A stretch of DNA of 64,000 nucleotides, taken from positions 62,001 through 126,000 of the forward strand of contig NZ_FNGE01000009.1 of assembly GCF_900102885.1 (NCBI RefSeq). The letters are read 5' to 3'. Below are positions 37,826 to 47,435 of this stretch, in pieces (the stretch's first letter is position 1; each line of letters starts with the position of its first letter). The position numbers and the translations under genes are program-made. The notes below the pieces were generated by a model, which did not search any database, was not told the origin of the DNA, and saw only the letters and a list, made by a program, of their open reading frames with translations. Source of the DNA: Paracoccus chinensis (GTDB lineage Bacteria; Pseudomonadota; Alphaproteobacteria; Rhodobacterales; Rhodobacteraceae).

Positions 37826-38472
37826 GCCGCCACCCCCGCCGCGTTCGAGCAGCGGCGCAGGAAGTTGCCGATCATTTCGTGCCCATGTTCCGAGCGGATG
37901 CTTTCCGGATGGAACTGCACGCCCTCGATGGGCAGGCTGCGATGCGCCAGTCCCATGATCGTCCCGTCGGCGGCGGTCGCCGTGACACGCAGGCTGTCGG
38001 GCAGGCTCTCGGGTTCAACCGTCAGCGAATGATAGCGGGTGGCGCGCAGGGGCGAGGGCAGGCCCGCGAAGACGCCGGTGCCGTCATGCGCGATCTCGTC
38101 GGTCTTGCCGTGGACGATGCGGGTTGCGCGGACGACGCGGCCGCCAAAGGCCTCGCCGATCGCCTGGTGGCCCAGGCACACGCCCATCAGCGGCACGCCC
38201 GCCTCGGCCGCGGCGCGGATCAGGGGCACGATGATCCCCGCCTGCGCCGGCGCGCAGGGGCCGGGCGACACGAGGATGCCGGCCGGGCGGCGGGCCAGTG
38301 CCTCGTCCACCGTCAGGGCGTCGTTGCGGATGACCTCGACCTCGGCCCCGGCCTCGCCCAGGTAATGGACGAGGTTCCAGGTGAAGCTGTCGTAGTTGTC
38401 GATCATCAGGATCGAAGGCCGGACGCCCGGGGACGGCGGAAGATGGGGCCGGACAATAGCCGTGGGGGTCAT
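37822..38472 (-). CDS. trpG: Anthranilate synthase glutamine amidotransferase subunit
   Basis: TrpG supplies ammonia from glutamine to TrpE; the same protein may also serve aminodeoxychorismate synthase. The class I triad is C99 ([10 protein letters not shown]), H188 and E190 (VQFHPES). The conserved core starts at [13 protein letters not shown] (residue 21), so an ATG at residue 23 could be the true start and the 22 residues before it spurious. Confidence 0.95.
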   Translation of the reverse strand: MTPTAIVRPHLPPSPGVRPSILMIDNYDSFTWNLVHYLGEAGAEVEVIRNDALTVDEALARRPAGILVSPGPCAPAQAGIIVPLIRAAAEAGVPLMGVCLGHQAIGEAFGGRVVRATRIVHGKTDEIAHDGTGVFAGLPSPLRATRYHSLTVEPESLPDSLRVTATAADGTIMGLAHRSLPIEGVQFHPESIRSEHGHEMIGNFLRRCSNAAGVAA

Positions 38473-38654
38473 CGGCGCCTCGCAGGAAAAGGGGGCAGGA
38501 ACGGGATCGCCGGCCGGCGCCGGAAGGGGCTGGCCCGCCGGCGGCGGTAGGCTATAGATGCTCCCAAGCCGCGCGGAGGGTCAAGCCCGCCGGGCGTGCC
38601 GCACGGTCACGAGGCCGCGCAACAGGACCACAGGGCAAGGCAGAGGGCAGGGCG

Positions 38655-39851
38655 ATGGCGGGTTTCTGGACCGGGCTGGTTCACGGCACGCTGGTATGCG
38701 GCGCGACGCTGGCCGTGCTGTCGCTGGCCTTTCCCCGCAGTGGGGAGGAGCAGGACGCGACTGTGCCACAGGGGCAGGCCTCCGCGCCCCAGCCAAGGGA
38801 ACAGGCGTCTTTGCCTGCGGCGCAACCGCAGGCCCCGGCACCGGAGGCCGCTCTGACGCCCGCACCGTCATCTGCAGTTACAGCGGCGGTGCCCTCGCGT
38901 GGTCCGGCGCTGGACGGGGCCGCTGCTGGCCCGGAAGTGGACGACGCTCCTGCCGCTGCCGAGACTGAGCGCCCCGCGCTGCAACCGCTGCCCGATCCCA
39001 TCGGCTCGGATTTCCGCCGGGGCTCGGATGACCCGCCACGCGCCCCGGCCGCCTCTCCCGCGCCCCCGCCGGGCGAGGCCCCGCGCAGCCTTGCCGCCGG
39101 GCCGGAGCCCGCGCCCGCGCCTGCCGCGATCCCCGCCGAGAACCCGCGCGTGCTGGTCGCGCCCGCCGCCCCCGCCGGGATCGGCCTTCCCGCCGAGCCC
39201 GAGCCGCTCGACCGGCCGCAGATGGAAACGCCCGTGACGCCCGCCCAGCCTGGCCGCGTCGCCGATGCCGCGCAGGATGCGCTGCCCCGGCCCAGCCGGC
39301 CCGAGCCGGTGGCGGCCATGGAGGCTGCGCCCGTGCTTGGTGGCGCCGATGCCGGGGCGGACGAGGCCACGCGCACTGAAGAGCCGGCCCCCGAAACGGC
39401 CCTTGCCGCACAGGATCAGGAGCCCGCAGCCGATGCCCCCCGCGACGCGGTCAGCACGGTGACGGCGGACCCGCAGCGCCCCGAGGCGCCGGAAGCGCCA
39501 TCTGACCTTGCGGCCTTCACGCAGCCCGACAGCGCAGCCGCAACCGCGCCCCTTAACACCGAGGCGCCGCAACAGCCCTCCGGCCCCTCCGAGGACCGCT
39601 CGGCCGCGATTGACAGCCTCCAGCGCCGGGATGACGCGTCCGCCGCGAACCGCCCCGCCGCAACCGAAGCCCGCGTTTCGGCTGCCACGCCTTCCGCGAA
39701 CCGCGCGCCCCGGCCCGCGCCCGACCTTTCGATTCCGCAGGCCTTCGTCGCGCCCGGCGCCTCGCGCATGGCCCCTGCCTTGCCCCAGCCCGCCGGCGGG
39801 ACCCCGCCCGCACCCGACCTGTCCGACCTGAAACCCGGAGCTTCCCGCTGA
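38655..39851 (+). CDS. Anchored Pro/Ala-rich protein, possible truncated YibQ relative
   Basis: The 398-residue protein has one N-terminal membrane helix (residues 5-25) and is otherwise Pro, Ala and Glu-rich with no folded domain. It therefore looks like a periplasmic or spacer protein. In Rhodobacter sphaeroides the gene between trpE and trpG is yibQ, an anchored divergent polysaccharide deacetylase that begins with a helix and a similar Pro/Ala tract. Here the helix and tract remain, but no deacetylase domain follows; the stop overlaps the aminotransferase start (TGATG). Loss of the enzyme domain is my inference. Confidence 0.65.
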   Translation: MAGFWTGLVHGTLVCGATLAVLSLAFPRSGEEQDATVPQGQASAPQPREQASLPAAQPQAPAPEAALTPAPSSAVTAAVPSRGPALDGAAAGPEVDDAPAAAETERPALQPLPDPIGSDFRRGSDDPPRAPAASPAPPPGEAPRSLAAGPEPAPAPAAIPAENPRVLVAPAAPAGIGLPAEPEPLDRPQMETPVTPAQPGRVADAAQDALPRPSRPEPVAAMEAAPVLGGADAGADEATRTEEPAPETALAAQDQEPAADAPRDAVSTVTADPQRPEAPEAPSDLAAFTQPDSAAATAPLNTEAPQQPSGPSEDRSAAIDSLQRRDDASAANRPAATEARVSAATPSANRAPRPAPDLSIPQAFVAPGASRMAPALPQPAGGTPPAPDLSDLKPGASR

Positions 39852-41026
39852 TGCTGCCCCTGAACCCCGACCTCGCCGCTACCTTCCGTCCCCCGGTGAT
39901 GGAGGCGCGGCGATGGCTGCAGGGGCTTGCGCCCGACCCGCAGCGCCCGCTGATCAACGTCAGCCAGGCCGCGCCCATCGATCCGCCGCCCGAAGGGCTG
40001 CGCCGCGCCATCGCCGAGGCCGCGCTGACCCAGGCCGAGGCACATCTGTATGGTCCTGTCCTGGGCAACGGCGAGCTGCGCGAGGCAGTCGCCGTCGAAT
40101 GGAACCGTGCTTACGGCGCGGGCCTGACGGCCGGCAACGTCGCCATCACCCAAGGCTGCAACCAGGCCTTCTGCGCGGCCATTGCCTCGGTCGCGCGGGC
40201 TGGGGACGAGGTCATCATCCCTGTGCCGTGGTACTTCAATCACAAGATGTGGCTGGACATGCAGGGCATCCGGGCGGTGCCGCTGTCCTGCGGGCCGGGG
40301 ATGGTGCCCGACCCGCAGGCTGCAGCCGCGCTTGTCACGCCGCGCACCCGCGCGCTGGTGCTGGTCAGCCCCAACAACCCTTCGGGCGCGGAATATCCGG
40401 CCGAGGTGGTGCGCGGCTTCTTCGACATCGCCCGCGCGCGCGGCCTGGCCCTGATCCTCGACGAAACCTACCGCGACTTCGATTCGCGGGAGGGCGCGCC
40501 GCATGACCTGTTTGCCGACCCCGAGTGGGGCGACACGCTGATCCAGCTTTATTCCTTTTCCAAGGCCTATCGCCTGACGGGGCACCGGGTCGGCGCGCTT
40601 GTCGCCGGGGCCGAGCGGCAGGCAGAGGTGGAGAAGGTGCTGGACACGCTGGCCATCTGCGCCTCGCAACTCGGGCAGATCGGCGCCTTGTGGGGGATGC
40701 GGAACCTGGGGGACTGGCTTGCGGGCGAACGCGCCGAGATCCTGCGCCGCCGCGATGCAATGGCCCGCGCGATGGCCGGGCTGGACGGCTGGCGGCTGAA
40801 GGGTTGCGGCGCCTATTTCGCCTGGGCCGAACATCCCTTCGCAGAAAGCTCGGCCACGCTGGCGCCGAGGCTCGTGCGCGAGGCGGGCGTCCTTCTGCTG
40901 CCGGGCACCATGTTCATGCCCGAGGGCGACACGGACGGTCCGCGCCATGTCCGCATCGCTTTTGCCAACGTGGACGGGGGCGGCATCGCCTCGCTGGCGG
41001 ACCGGCTGGCCGCCTTTCGGGGGTAA
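39851..41026 (+). CDS. PLP-dependent aminotransferase, class I/II
   Basis: The protein has 391 residues. The PLP lysine is K238 in YSFSKAYRLTGHRVG, with D204 in LILDETYRDF and the conserved SPNNPSGAEYP. The family covers aspartate, aromatic and other amino acid transaminases, and substrate cannot be assigned. Its place next to trp genes might hint at aromatic substrates, but that is weak. It is coupled to the gene upstream by TGATG. Confidence 0.9.
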   Translation: MLPLNPDLAATFRPPVMEARRWLQGLAPDPQRPLINVSQAAPIDPPPEGLRRAIAEAALTQAEAHLYGPVLGNGELREAVAVEWNRAYGAGLTAGNVAITQGCNQAFCAAIASVARAGDEVIIPVPWYFNHKMWLDMQGIRAVPLSCGPGMVPDPQAAAALVTPRTRALVLVSPNNPSGAEYPAEVVRGFFDIARARGLALILDETYRDFDSREGAPHDLFADPEWGDTLIQLYSFSKAYRLTGHRVGALVAGAERQAEVEKVLDTLAICASQLGQIGALWGMRNLGDWLAGERAEILRRRDAMARAMAGLDGWRLKGCGAYFAWAEHPFAESSATLAPRLVREAGVLLLPGTMFMPEGDTDGPRHVRIAFANVDGGGIASLADRLAAFRG

Positions 41027-41106
41027 GGCCCGCTGCGGCCTTGCCGGATGGCAGGCCCGGCCCTAAACACGCCGGGCCGAGACTGCACCAGACAAAGGAA
41101 CAGCAG

Positions 41107-42993
41107 ATGACCAGCTTGCGGACCAAGGGCAAATCCACGGTGGTCTGGCTGCTGATGGGGATGCTGCTCCTGGGCCTGGGCGGCTTCGGGATCACCAATT
41201 TCTCCGGCACCGGCACGGCCTCGATCGGCGCCGTCGGCGACACCGAGATCAGCGCCGACGACTACCTGCGCGGCATCCGCTCCGAGATCCAAGGCTTTGC
41301 CGCGCAGACCGGCCAGAATCTGACCCCCGAGCAGGCCCGCACCTTCGGGATCCCCCAGACCGTGCAGGCGCGCCTGTTCACTGCCGCCGCGCTGGAGGAG
41401 GAAGCCCGCCGCATCGGCCTGTCCGTGGGCGACGAAACCGTGCTGCGCGACCTGACGGCGGCCCCCGGCTTCCAGACCACGGGGGGCCAGTTCGACCCCG
41501 CCCGCTACCAGGATGTGCTGCGCCAGGAAGGCCTGCGCCCGGCCGAGTTCGAGGAGGACGTCCGCATGGACGCTGCTCGCCTGATCCTGCAGCGCGCCGT
41601 GATCGGCGGCGTGACCGCGCCCCCGACGTTGCTCGAGAGCACTGCCGCCTGGATTCTCGAAAAACGCGACTTTTCCTGGGACGAGCTGACCGCCGAGGAC
41701 TTGGCTGCCCCCGTCACCGCCCCGGACGACGAGACGCTGACGGCCTGGCACAAGGCCAACGCCGACCGCTTCACCGCGCCCGAGGTGCGGCGCATCACCT
41801 ATGCCTGGCTGACGCCCGAGATGCTGGAAGCGTCCGTCGAACTGGACGAAACCGCGCTGCGTAACCTGTATCAGGAGCGCATCGCCGAGTTCCAGCAGCC
41901 CGAGCGCCGCATGGTGGAGAGGCTAGTTTATGAAAGCGAGGAGGCTGCCGCCGCCGCCAAGGCCCGGCTCGACGCGGGGCAGGCGACGTTCGAGCAGCTT
42001 GCCGCCGAGCGCGGGCTGACGCTGTCCGATATCGACCTAGGCGAGGTGTCCGAGGCCGAGCTGGGCGCAGCGGGCGCCGCCGTCTTCGCGCTGGACCAGC
42101 CCGGCGTCGTGGGTCCGGTGCAGACCAATCTCGGACCCGCGCTGATCTCGATGAACGCGATCCTCGAACCCGTGAACATCCCCTTCGAGCAGGCCGTCGT
42201 GGACCTGCGCGCCGAGGCCGCCGCCGACCGCGCCCGCCGCGTGATCGAGGAACAGGCCGCCGACCTTGAGGACCGCATCGCGGGCGGCGCCACGCTGGAG
42301 GAACTGGCCGAGGCCACCGACATGGAGCTGGGCAGCATCGAGTTCTCGGCCGAGACGCCGTCCGAGGGCATCGCCGCCTACCAGGCCTTCCGTGAACGCG
42401 CCCGCGCCGTGACGCCCACCGACTTCCCGCAGGTCTTCCAGCTCGACGATGGCGGGGTCTTCGCCCTGCGGCTGGACGAGGTCGTGGCCCCCGCGCTGAT
42501 CCCCTTCGAGGAGGTCCGCGACGAGGTGCTGGCCGACTGGACCGCCGCCGAGACCCGGCGCGAGCTGAAGGCCCGCGCCGAGGACCGCAAGCTGCTGGTG
42601 GAATCCGCCGCGAACGGCGATCTTCCCGCCCCCGCCGAGGGCACCGAGCCCGCGCCCGCCACGACCTTCCAGGCCGCGACGGACGTCGAGCGCGACACCG
42701 GCATCGAAGGTGTGCCGCAGGCCGTCGTCGCCCAGGGCTTCCGCCTGGCCGAGCCGGGCGAGGTCGCCGTGGTCGAGGCCGAGGGTCGCGTCTTCATGAT
42801 CCGGCTGGACCACATCACGTCCGCCGACCTGACCACCGAGGAAGCCGCGCCGGTCATGACCGGCGTGACCCAGCGCCTGACGGACTCGCTGCAATCCGAC
42901 CTGTTCCAGGCCTATGCCCGCGCGCTTCAGGCCAGGCACGGGATCACGCTGAACGACGGGGCGCTGGCCGCCGCCGACGCGCGGATCCAGTGA
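41107..42993 (+). CDS. PpiD-like peptidyl-prolyl isomerase, periplasmic foldase
   Basis: The 628-residue protein is anchored by one N-terminal helix (VVWLLMGMLLLGLGGFGI). SurA-N-like helical segments follow (residues 40-200), then parvulin-like repeats. It resembles PpiD, which helps outer-membrane and secreted proteins fold near the Sec translocon. The parvulin active-site residues are not clearly conserved, so it may be chiefly a chaperone. Its TGA overlaps the trpE ATG, linking the two genes as in other Rhodobacteraceae. Confidence 0.88.
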   Translation: MTSLRTKGKSTVVWLLMGMLLLGLGGFGITNFSGTGTASIGAVGDTEISADDYLRGIRSEIQGFAAQTGQNLTPEQARTFGIPQTVQARLFTAAALEEEARRIGLSVGDETVLRDLTAAPGFQTTGGQFDPARYQDVLRQEGLRPAEFEEDVRMDAARLILQRAVIGGVTAPPTLLESTAAWILEKRDFSWDELTAEDLAAPVTAPDDETLTAWHKANADRFTAPEVRRITYAWLTPEMLEASVELDETALRNLYQERIAEFQQPERRMVERLVYESEEAAAAAKARLDAGQATFEQLAAERGLTLSDIDLGEVSEAELGAAGAAVFALDQPGVVGPVQTNLGPALISMNAILEPVNIPFEQAVVDLRAEAAADRARRVIEEQAADLEDRIAGGATLEELAEATDMELGSIEFSAETPSEGIAAYQAFRERARAVTPTDFPQVFQLDDGGVFALRLDEVVAPALIPFEEVRDEVLADWTAAETRRELKARAEDRKLLVESAANGDLPAPAEGTEPAPATTFQAATDVERDTGIEGVPQAVVAQGFRLAEPGEVAVVEAEGRVFMIRLDHITSADLTTEEAAPVMTGVTQRLTDSLQSDLFQAYARALQARHGITLNDGALAAADARIQ

Positions 42994-44495
42994 TGGAGCT
43001 GACGCCCGACTTCGCGGCCTTCGAGCGCGCCTGGGCCGAGGGCCGCAACCAGCTTGTAACCATCCGGCTGGCCGCCGATCTCGATACGCCCGTCAGTCTG
43101 ATGCTGAAGCTGGCCGAGGCTGCGCCCTTGTCCTTCATGCTGGAAAGCGTGACCGGGGGCGAAGTGCGGGGCCGCTATTCCATTGTCGGCATGAAGCCCG
43201 ACCTGATCTGGGAATGCCGGGGCACGCGGGCCCGCATCAACCGGCAGGCGCGTTATTCCGACACCTTCGAGGACGACCCGCGCCCGCCGCTGGAATCCCT
43301 GCGCGCGCTGATCGCGGAAAGCCGCATCGAGATGCCCGAAGGGGTGCCAGCCAGCGGCGCGGGGCTGTTCGGCTATCTCGGTTACGACATGATCCGGCTG
43401 GTCGAGCATCTGCCGCATGTGAACCCCGATCCCATCGGCGTGCCCGACGCCATGCTGCTGCGCCCTTCGGTCGTGGCCGTGCTGGACGGGGTGAAGGGCG
43501 AGGTGCTGCTTTGCGCCCCCGCCTGGCACGACGCGGGCGTCCCCGCGCGCGCGGCCTATGCCCAGGCCGCCGAGCGGGTGATGGAGGCGCTGCGTTCGCT
43601 CGACCGCCAGCCGGCCGAGCCCCGCGCGCTGGGCGACACCGGCACCATCGGCGAGCCCCGGTCGAACTTCACCCGCGACGGCTATGTCGCGGCGGTGGAA
43701 AGGGCCAAGGATTACATCCGTGCGGGCGACATCTTCCAATGCGTGCCCTCGCAGCGCTGGGCCATCGACTTCCCGCTGCCGCCCTTTGCGCTCTACCGCA
43801 GCCTGCGGCGGACGAATCCTTCTCCCTTCATGTTCTTCCTGAACATGGGCGGCTTCCAGATCGTGGGCGCCAGCCCCGAGATCCTCGTCCGCGTCCGCGA
43901 TGGCGAGGTGACGATCCGACCCATCGCGGGCACCCGGCCGCGCGGCGCGACTCCCGACGAGGACCGCGCCAACGAGGCGAGCCTGCTGGCCGACGAAAAG
44001 GAACTGGCCGAGCACCTGATGCTGCTGGACCTCGGCCGCAACGACGTGGGCCGGGTGGCCAAACTCGGCACCGTGCGCCCGACCGAGGAGTTCATCATCG
44101 AGCGCTATTCCCACGTCATGCACATCGTCTCGAACGTAGTGGGAGAACTGCGCGAGGACGAGGACGCCCTTTCCGCGCTGCTGGCGGGTCTGCCCGCGGG
44201 CACCGTCAGCGGCGCCCCCAAGGTCCGCGCGATGGAGATCATAGACGAGCTGGAGCCCGAGAAGCGCGGCATCTACGGCGGCGCTATCGGCTATTTCGCG
44301 GCTAACGGCGAGATGGACATGTGCATCGCCCTGCGGACCGGCGTGGTCAAGGACGGCACGCTTTACGTCCAATCGGGCGGCGGCGTCGTCTATGACAGCG
44401 ACCCCGAAGCCGAGTTCATGGAATGCGTCCACAAGTCGCGCGCCATGGTCCGCGCGGCCGAGGGCGCGGGCCGCTTCGTTCGCGGGAACGGATAG
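42993..44495 (+). CDS. trpE: Anthranilate synthase component I
   Basis: TrpE makes anthranilate from chorismate with TrpG. The 500-residue protein has the chorismate-binding core: IFQCVPSQRW, GASPEILVRV, PIAGTRPRGAT, LGRNDVGRVA, HIVSNVVGEL and SGAPKVRAMEIIDELE. Feedback by tryptophan is expected from the N-terminal LESV segment. ATG at 42993 is preferred over a GTG three bases earlier. Unlike trpG and trpD it is on the plus strand. Confidence 0.97.
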   Translation: MELTPDFAAFERAWAEGRNQLVTIRLAADLDTPVSLMLKLAEAAPLSFMLESVTGGEVRGRYSIVGMKPDLIWECRGTRARINRQARYSDTFEDDPRPPLESLRALIAESRIEMPEGVPASGAGLFGYLGYDMIRLVEHLPHVNPDPIGVPDAMLLRPSVVAVLDGVKGEVLLCAPAWHDAGVPARAAYAQAAERVMEALRSLDRQPAEPRALGDTGTIGEPRSNFTRDGYVAAVERAKDYIRAGDIFQCVPSQRWAIDFPLPPFALYRSLRRTNPSPFMFFLNMGGFQIVGASPEILVRVRDGEVTIRPIAGTRPRGATPDEDRANEASLLADEKELAEHLMLLDLGRNDVGRVAKLGTVRPTEEFIIERYSHVMHIVSNVVGELREDEDALSALLAGLPAGTVSGAPKVRAMEIIDELEPEKRGIYGGAIGYFAANGEMDMCIALRTGVVKDGTLYVQSGGGVVYDSDPEAEFMECVHKSRAMVRAAEGAGRFVRGNG

Positions 44496-44518
44496 CGCGG
44501 CGCTGGGTCGAGGCACCG

Positions 44519-44580
44519 GACCGGGGGCTGGCCCCCATCATCGTATACGACGATCTCGGTATATTTGCGCAAAGAAGAAC
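44519..44580 (+). repeat. Repeated gene-3'-end element, copy 2
   Basis: Beginning 23 bases after the trpE stop are a CCGGGGGCTGGCCCCC hairpin, the near-palindrome ATCGTATACGACGATC and ATATTTGCGCAAAGAAGAAC. The order and orientation relative to the gene match the copy after the ABC-F gene (22883-22942). It probably works as a terminator or mRNA 3' end. Confidence 0.75.
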
Positions 44581-44682
44581 GGGGCTGCTCTCTGGAGAGC
44601 AGGCCATGCGTGGCAAACGGTAGACGCGCTGCGCCGGGATTCGGCGCAGCGGCAATGCTGATCTGCGCTTCCGCCCTGACGA

Positions 44683-44853
44683 TCAGCCTGCGCGGGCGGT
44701 TCGGGTCGCGCTGATCTTCGGGGAGGGCGCCGCCTCCTCCTGCTCGCGGCGGATGCGCTGGGCCTCCTCGACCCGCATCCGCGCCTTCATCAGGCCAGCC
44801 TCCTCCTCGTCGGTGTCCAGCGCCAGTTCGTAGCGGCGGATTTCCTTGGCCAT
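44683..44853 (-). CDS. Small charged protein, 56 residues
   Basis: The peptide starts MAKEIRRYELALDTDEEE and is a single predicted helix rich in Glu and Arg, ending TRTARAG. A GGGAGG ribosome site lies 6 bases upstream of the ATG at 44853. Its function is unknown. It diverges from the two small genes on the other side of 44.9 kb. Confidence 0.6.
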   Translation of the reverse strand: MAKEIRRYELALDTDEEEAGLMKARMRVEEAQRIRREQEEAAPSPKISATRTARAG

Positions 44854-44961
44854 GCTTTCCTCCCTGCATGGTGGATCAGACGAACGTCCGGGGTGTTTCG
44901 CGGTTCCGGGGAACCACCCCCACGTTGTGCCGGTTCTGTCCCCATGACAACGGAGACGATC

Positions 44962-45147
44962 ATGCCCCATCCCGAAAATCCGACCGAGCCGCGCCACGCG
45001 AACAGCGACGTCAAGCGGGGCGAGTCCGCCGATGAGCCGGCGCCGTCGCTGCAGAACGAATACACGGGCGACTCGGTGCGCGACGGCATCCCCGCGAACG
45101 GCACCCAGCCGACCGAAGCACGCGGCCCCGACGATGTCGGCGCCTGA
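44962..45147 (+). CDS. Small hydrophilic protein, 61 residues
   Basis: The protein is unusually polar (Pro, Glu, Asn, Asp), with LQNEYTGDSVRDGIPANG in the middle. The start at 44962 follows CGGAG by 6 bases; an earlier ATG at 44944 lacks a ribosome site. It looks intrinsically disordered, like small stress or hydrophilin-type proteins. The function is unknown. Confidence 0.6.
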   Translation: MPHPENPTEPRHANSDVKRGESADEPAPSLQNEYTGDSVRDGIPANGTQPTEARGPDDVGA

Positions 45148-45165
45148 ACCGAGAAGGAAAGTCAC

Positions 45166-45336
45166 ATGGGAAACCTTGACGCCGAAAACGTCCGCTATCA
45201 GCGCACCGAGGACGTGAGCCGCGACAATGCCGAGCGCATGAAGCGCCAGCAGACCGAGCAGGAGGCGGCGATCCGCGATCCCCAGACCAAGGAAGGCAAC
45301 GTGCCCCCAGCCGACGCGGGCAAGGCCGCGGGATGA
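45166..45336 (+). CDS. Small hydrophilic protein, 56 residues
   Basis: It starts MGNLDAENVRYQRTEDVSRD and is almost all charged or polar, with no hydrophobic core. AAGGAAAG lies upstream of the ATG. It follows the 61-residue gene by 18 bases and precedes a terminator, so the two form a mini-operon. The function is unknown; the composition suggests a disordered stress-type protein. Confidence 0.6.
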   Translation: MGNLDAENVRYQRTEDVSRDNAERMKRQQTEQEAAIRDPQTKEGNVPPADAGKAAG

Positions 45337-45343
45337 CGAAGAA

Positions 45344-45366
45344 GGCCGGGGAGATCCCCGGCCTTT
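45344..45366. terminator. Terminator shared by convergent genes
   Basis: An 8-bp perfect GC stem (45344-45351 with 45356-45363, loop agat) ends in ttt. It lies 7 bases after the small protein gene and 3 bases past the gpt stop on the other strand. Confidence 0.7.
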
Positions 45367-45369
45367 CGC

Positions 45370-45894
45370 CTAGTCGCTGCCGCGGTAGGGCTCGACATAT
45401 TGCAGCGCGAGGTCCCAGGGGAAGAAGATCCAGGTGTCCTGGCTAACCTCGGTGATGTAGGTCTGGACCATCGGCTGGCCCTTGGGCTTGGCATAGACCG
45501 TCGCGAAATGCGCCTTGGGATACATCTGGCGCACGAGTTCCAGCGTGCGGCCGCTGTCCACGAGATCGTCCACGACCAGCACGCCCTCGCCGTCGCCCAT
45601 CATCGCGGGGTCGGGGGCCTTCAGCACTTGCAACTCACCCTGTTCGCCCTTGCGATAGGATTTCACGCTGATCGTGTCGATGGTGCGGATGTCGAGTTCC
45701 CGGGCGACGATCATCGCCGGGACCATGCCGCCCCGCGTGATCGCCACCACCGCGCGCCAGTCGCCGCCGCCCTGCGGGGCCTTGTCCTGCAAGCGCCAGG
45801 CCAGCGCCCGCGCGTCGCGGTGCATCTGGTCCCAGCTGACATGGAAGCCGCGTTCATGCGGCAGGCGTTCCGGGCGGCCCTCGGGGCGGGACAT
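45370..45894 (-). CDS. gpt: Xanthine phosphoribosyltransferase
   Basis: This is a 174-residue type I PRTase with the PRPP-binding motif [15 protein letters not shown] (near residue 106) and the guanine/xanthine-specific C-terminal [17 protein letters not shown] of Gpt. It salvages xanthine or guanine to the nucleotide. The start is the ATG at 45894; the large open frame above it is noise. Confidence 0.92.
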   Translation of the reverse strand: MSRPEGRPERLPHERGFHVSWDQMHRDARALAWRLQDKAPQGGGDWRAVVAITRGGMVPAMIVARELDIRTIDTISVKSYRKGEQGELQVLKAPDPAMMGDGEGVLVVDDLVDSGRTLELVRQMYPKAHFATVYAKPKGQPMVQTYITEVSQDTWIFFPWDLALQYVEPYRGSD

Positions 45895-45908
45895 GGGCGA
45901 ACTCCTTT

Positions 45909-46520
45909 TCAGTGGCGGAGGATCAGCGTCAGGCCAAGCGCTCCGATCAGGGTGCCGGCGATGCGGTCGATCGCCGTCTTGGCGGCACGATAGCCGCGCC
46001 GCATGGGGCCTGTCGCCATCAGAACCGTCACGGCGGCGTAAAAGCAGACCTCGACGGACAGCGCCACCAGATAAATGACGGCCGCGCCCGCCGTCGAAAG
46101 GGCAGGGAAGATCGTCATGATGACGCCCGCGTAGAACAGCGCGGGCTTGGGGTTGGACAGGTTCAGCGCCAGCCCCTGCCGGAAGCCTGGACCCGCGACC
46201 GACTCGCCCTCCATCGCCAGCGGGTCGGCGGCGTGGCGCCACATCTGGATGGCGATCCAGAGGAGGTAAGCGCCGCCTAGGAAGCGCAGGACCGTGTAGG
46301 ACTGCGGCAGGACCCGGAACAGCACCGTCAGGCCGAAAAGCGCAAACAGGCACCAGAAGGACGCCCCGATCGCCAGCCCCATCGCATAAGGCATCGACGC
46401 CTGCCGCCCGCGCGCGGCGGCCGAGCGGCTGGCGGCAATGATCGCAGGGCCGGGCGACAGGATCGCCACGCCCAGGGTCGTGACGAACAGTCCCAGCGCG
46501 GGCAGGGTGATCGCGGCCAT
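45909..46520 (-). CDS. LysE family amino acid exporter
   Basis: The 203-residue protein has six hydrophobic helices and the LysE signature [22 protein letters not shown]. The later [15 protein letters not shown] is also conserved. It should export an amino acid or a related metabolite from the cytoplasm; the substrate is unknown. The start chosen at 46520 leads straight into the first helix. It lies 10 bases after fabI, likely the same transcript. Confidence 0.88.
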   Translation of the reverse strand: MAAITLPALGLFVTTLGVAILSPGPAIIAASRSAAARGRQASMPYAMGLAIGASFWCLFALFGLTVLFRVLPQSYTVLRFLGGAYLLWIAIQMWRHAADPLAMEGESVAGPGFRQGLALNLSNPKPALFYAGVIMTIFPALSTAGAAVIYLVALSVEVCFYAAVTVLMATGPMRRGYRAAKTAIDRIAGTLIGALGLTLILRH

Positions 46521-46530
46521 CAGCGGCGCA

Positions 46531-47373
46531 TCATTCGGCGGCCTTGCGCCCCGTGACCGCGTCGATGTCGGGCGCATCCACCGCCTTCATGCCGACGACG
46601 TGGTAACCCGCGTCAACGTGATGCGTCTCTCCCGTGACACCCGACCCCAAATCCGACAGCAGGTACAGCGCCGACTTGCCCACGTCCTCGGTGGTGACGT
46701 TCCGGCGCAGGGGCGAGTTCAGCTCGTTCCACTTGAGGATGTAGCGGAAGTCCCCGATCCCCGAGGCCGCCAGCGTCTTGATCGGACCCGCCGAGATCGC
46801 GTTCACCCGGATGCCGTCCTTGCCCAGGTCCTCGGCCAGGTAGCGGACCGAGGCCTCGAGCGCGGCCTTCGCCACGCCCATGACGTTGTAATGCGGCATC
46901 ACCCGCTCGGCCCCGTAATAGGTCATCGTCAGGACGGACCCGCCGCGCGGCATCATCGCCACCGCCCGCTGCGTCACGGCCGTGAAGGAATAGACCGAGA
47001 TGTCCATCGTCATCAGGAAGTTGTCGCGCGTCGTGTCCACATAGCGGCCGCGCAGCTCTTCCTTGTCGGAAAAGCCGATGGCGTGGACGAGGAAGTCCAA
47101 CTGCCCCCAGCGGTCCTTCAGCGACGCGAACAGCGCATCCACCGAGTCCATGTCCGCAACGTCGCAGGGCAGCACGATGTCCGAGCCCAGCTGCGCGGCC
47201 AGCGGCTCGACCCGCTTCTTCAGCGCCTCGCCCTGATAGGAAAAGGCGAGTTCCGCGCCTTGGTCCGCCAGCGCGCGGGCGATGCCCCACGCGATCGACT
47301 TGTCGTTGGCCAGCCCCATGATGAGGCCCCGCTTTCCCGCCATCAGACCCGCTGCCGGGGCTTCGCTTGACAT
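46531..47373 (-). CDS. fabI: Enoyl-[ACP] reductase (NADH) FabI
   Basis: FabI carries out the last reduction of each fatty acid elongation cycle. The 280-residue SDR has the nucleotide-binding RGLIMGLANDKSIAWGIA and the catalytic pair Y162 and K169 in HYNVMGVAKAAL. This is the triclosan-sensitive class. It diverges from pdxH. Confidence 0.96.
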   Translation of the reverse strand: MSSEAPAAGLMAGKRGLIMGLANDKSIAWGIARALADQGAELAFSYQGEALKKRVEPLAAQLGSDIVLPCDVADMDSVDALFASLKDRWGQLDFLVHAIGFSDKEELRGRYVDTTRDNFLMTMDISVYSFTAVTQRAVAMMPRGGSVLTMTYYGAERVMPHYNVMGVAKAALEASVRYLAEDLGKDGIRVNAISAGPIKTLAASGIGDFRYILKWNELNSPLRRNVTTEDVGKSALYLLSDLGSGVTGETHHVDAGYHVVGMKAVDAPDIDAVTGRKAAE

Positions 47374-47435
47374 GGGTCGTCCCTCGCGATTTCAACCTTT
47401 GGTGAGGATTAGGGCAAAGCCAGAGGGGCATCAAG

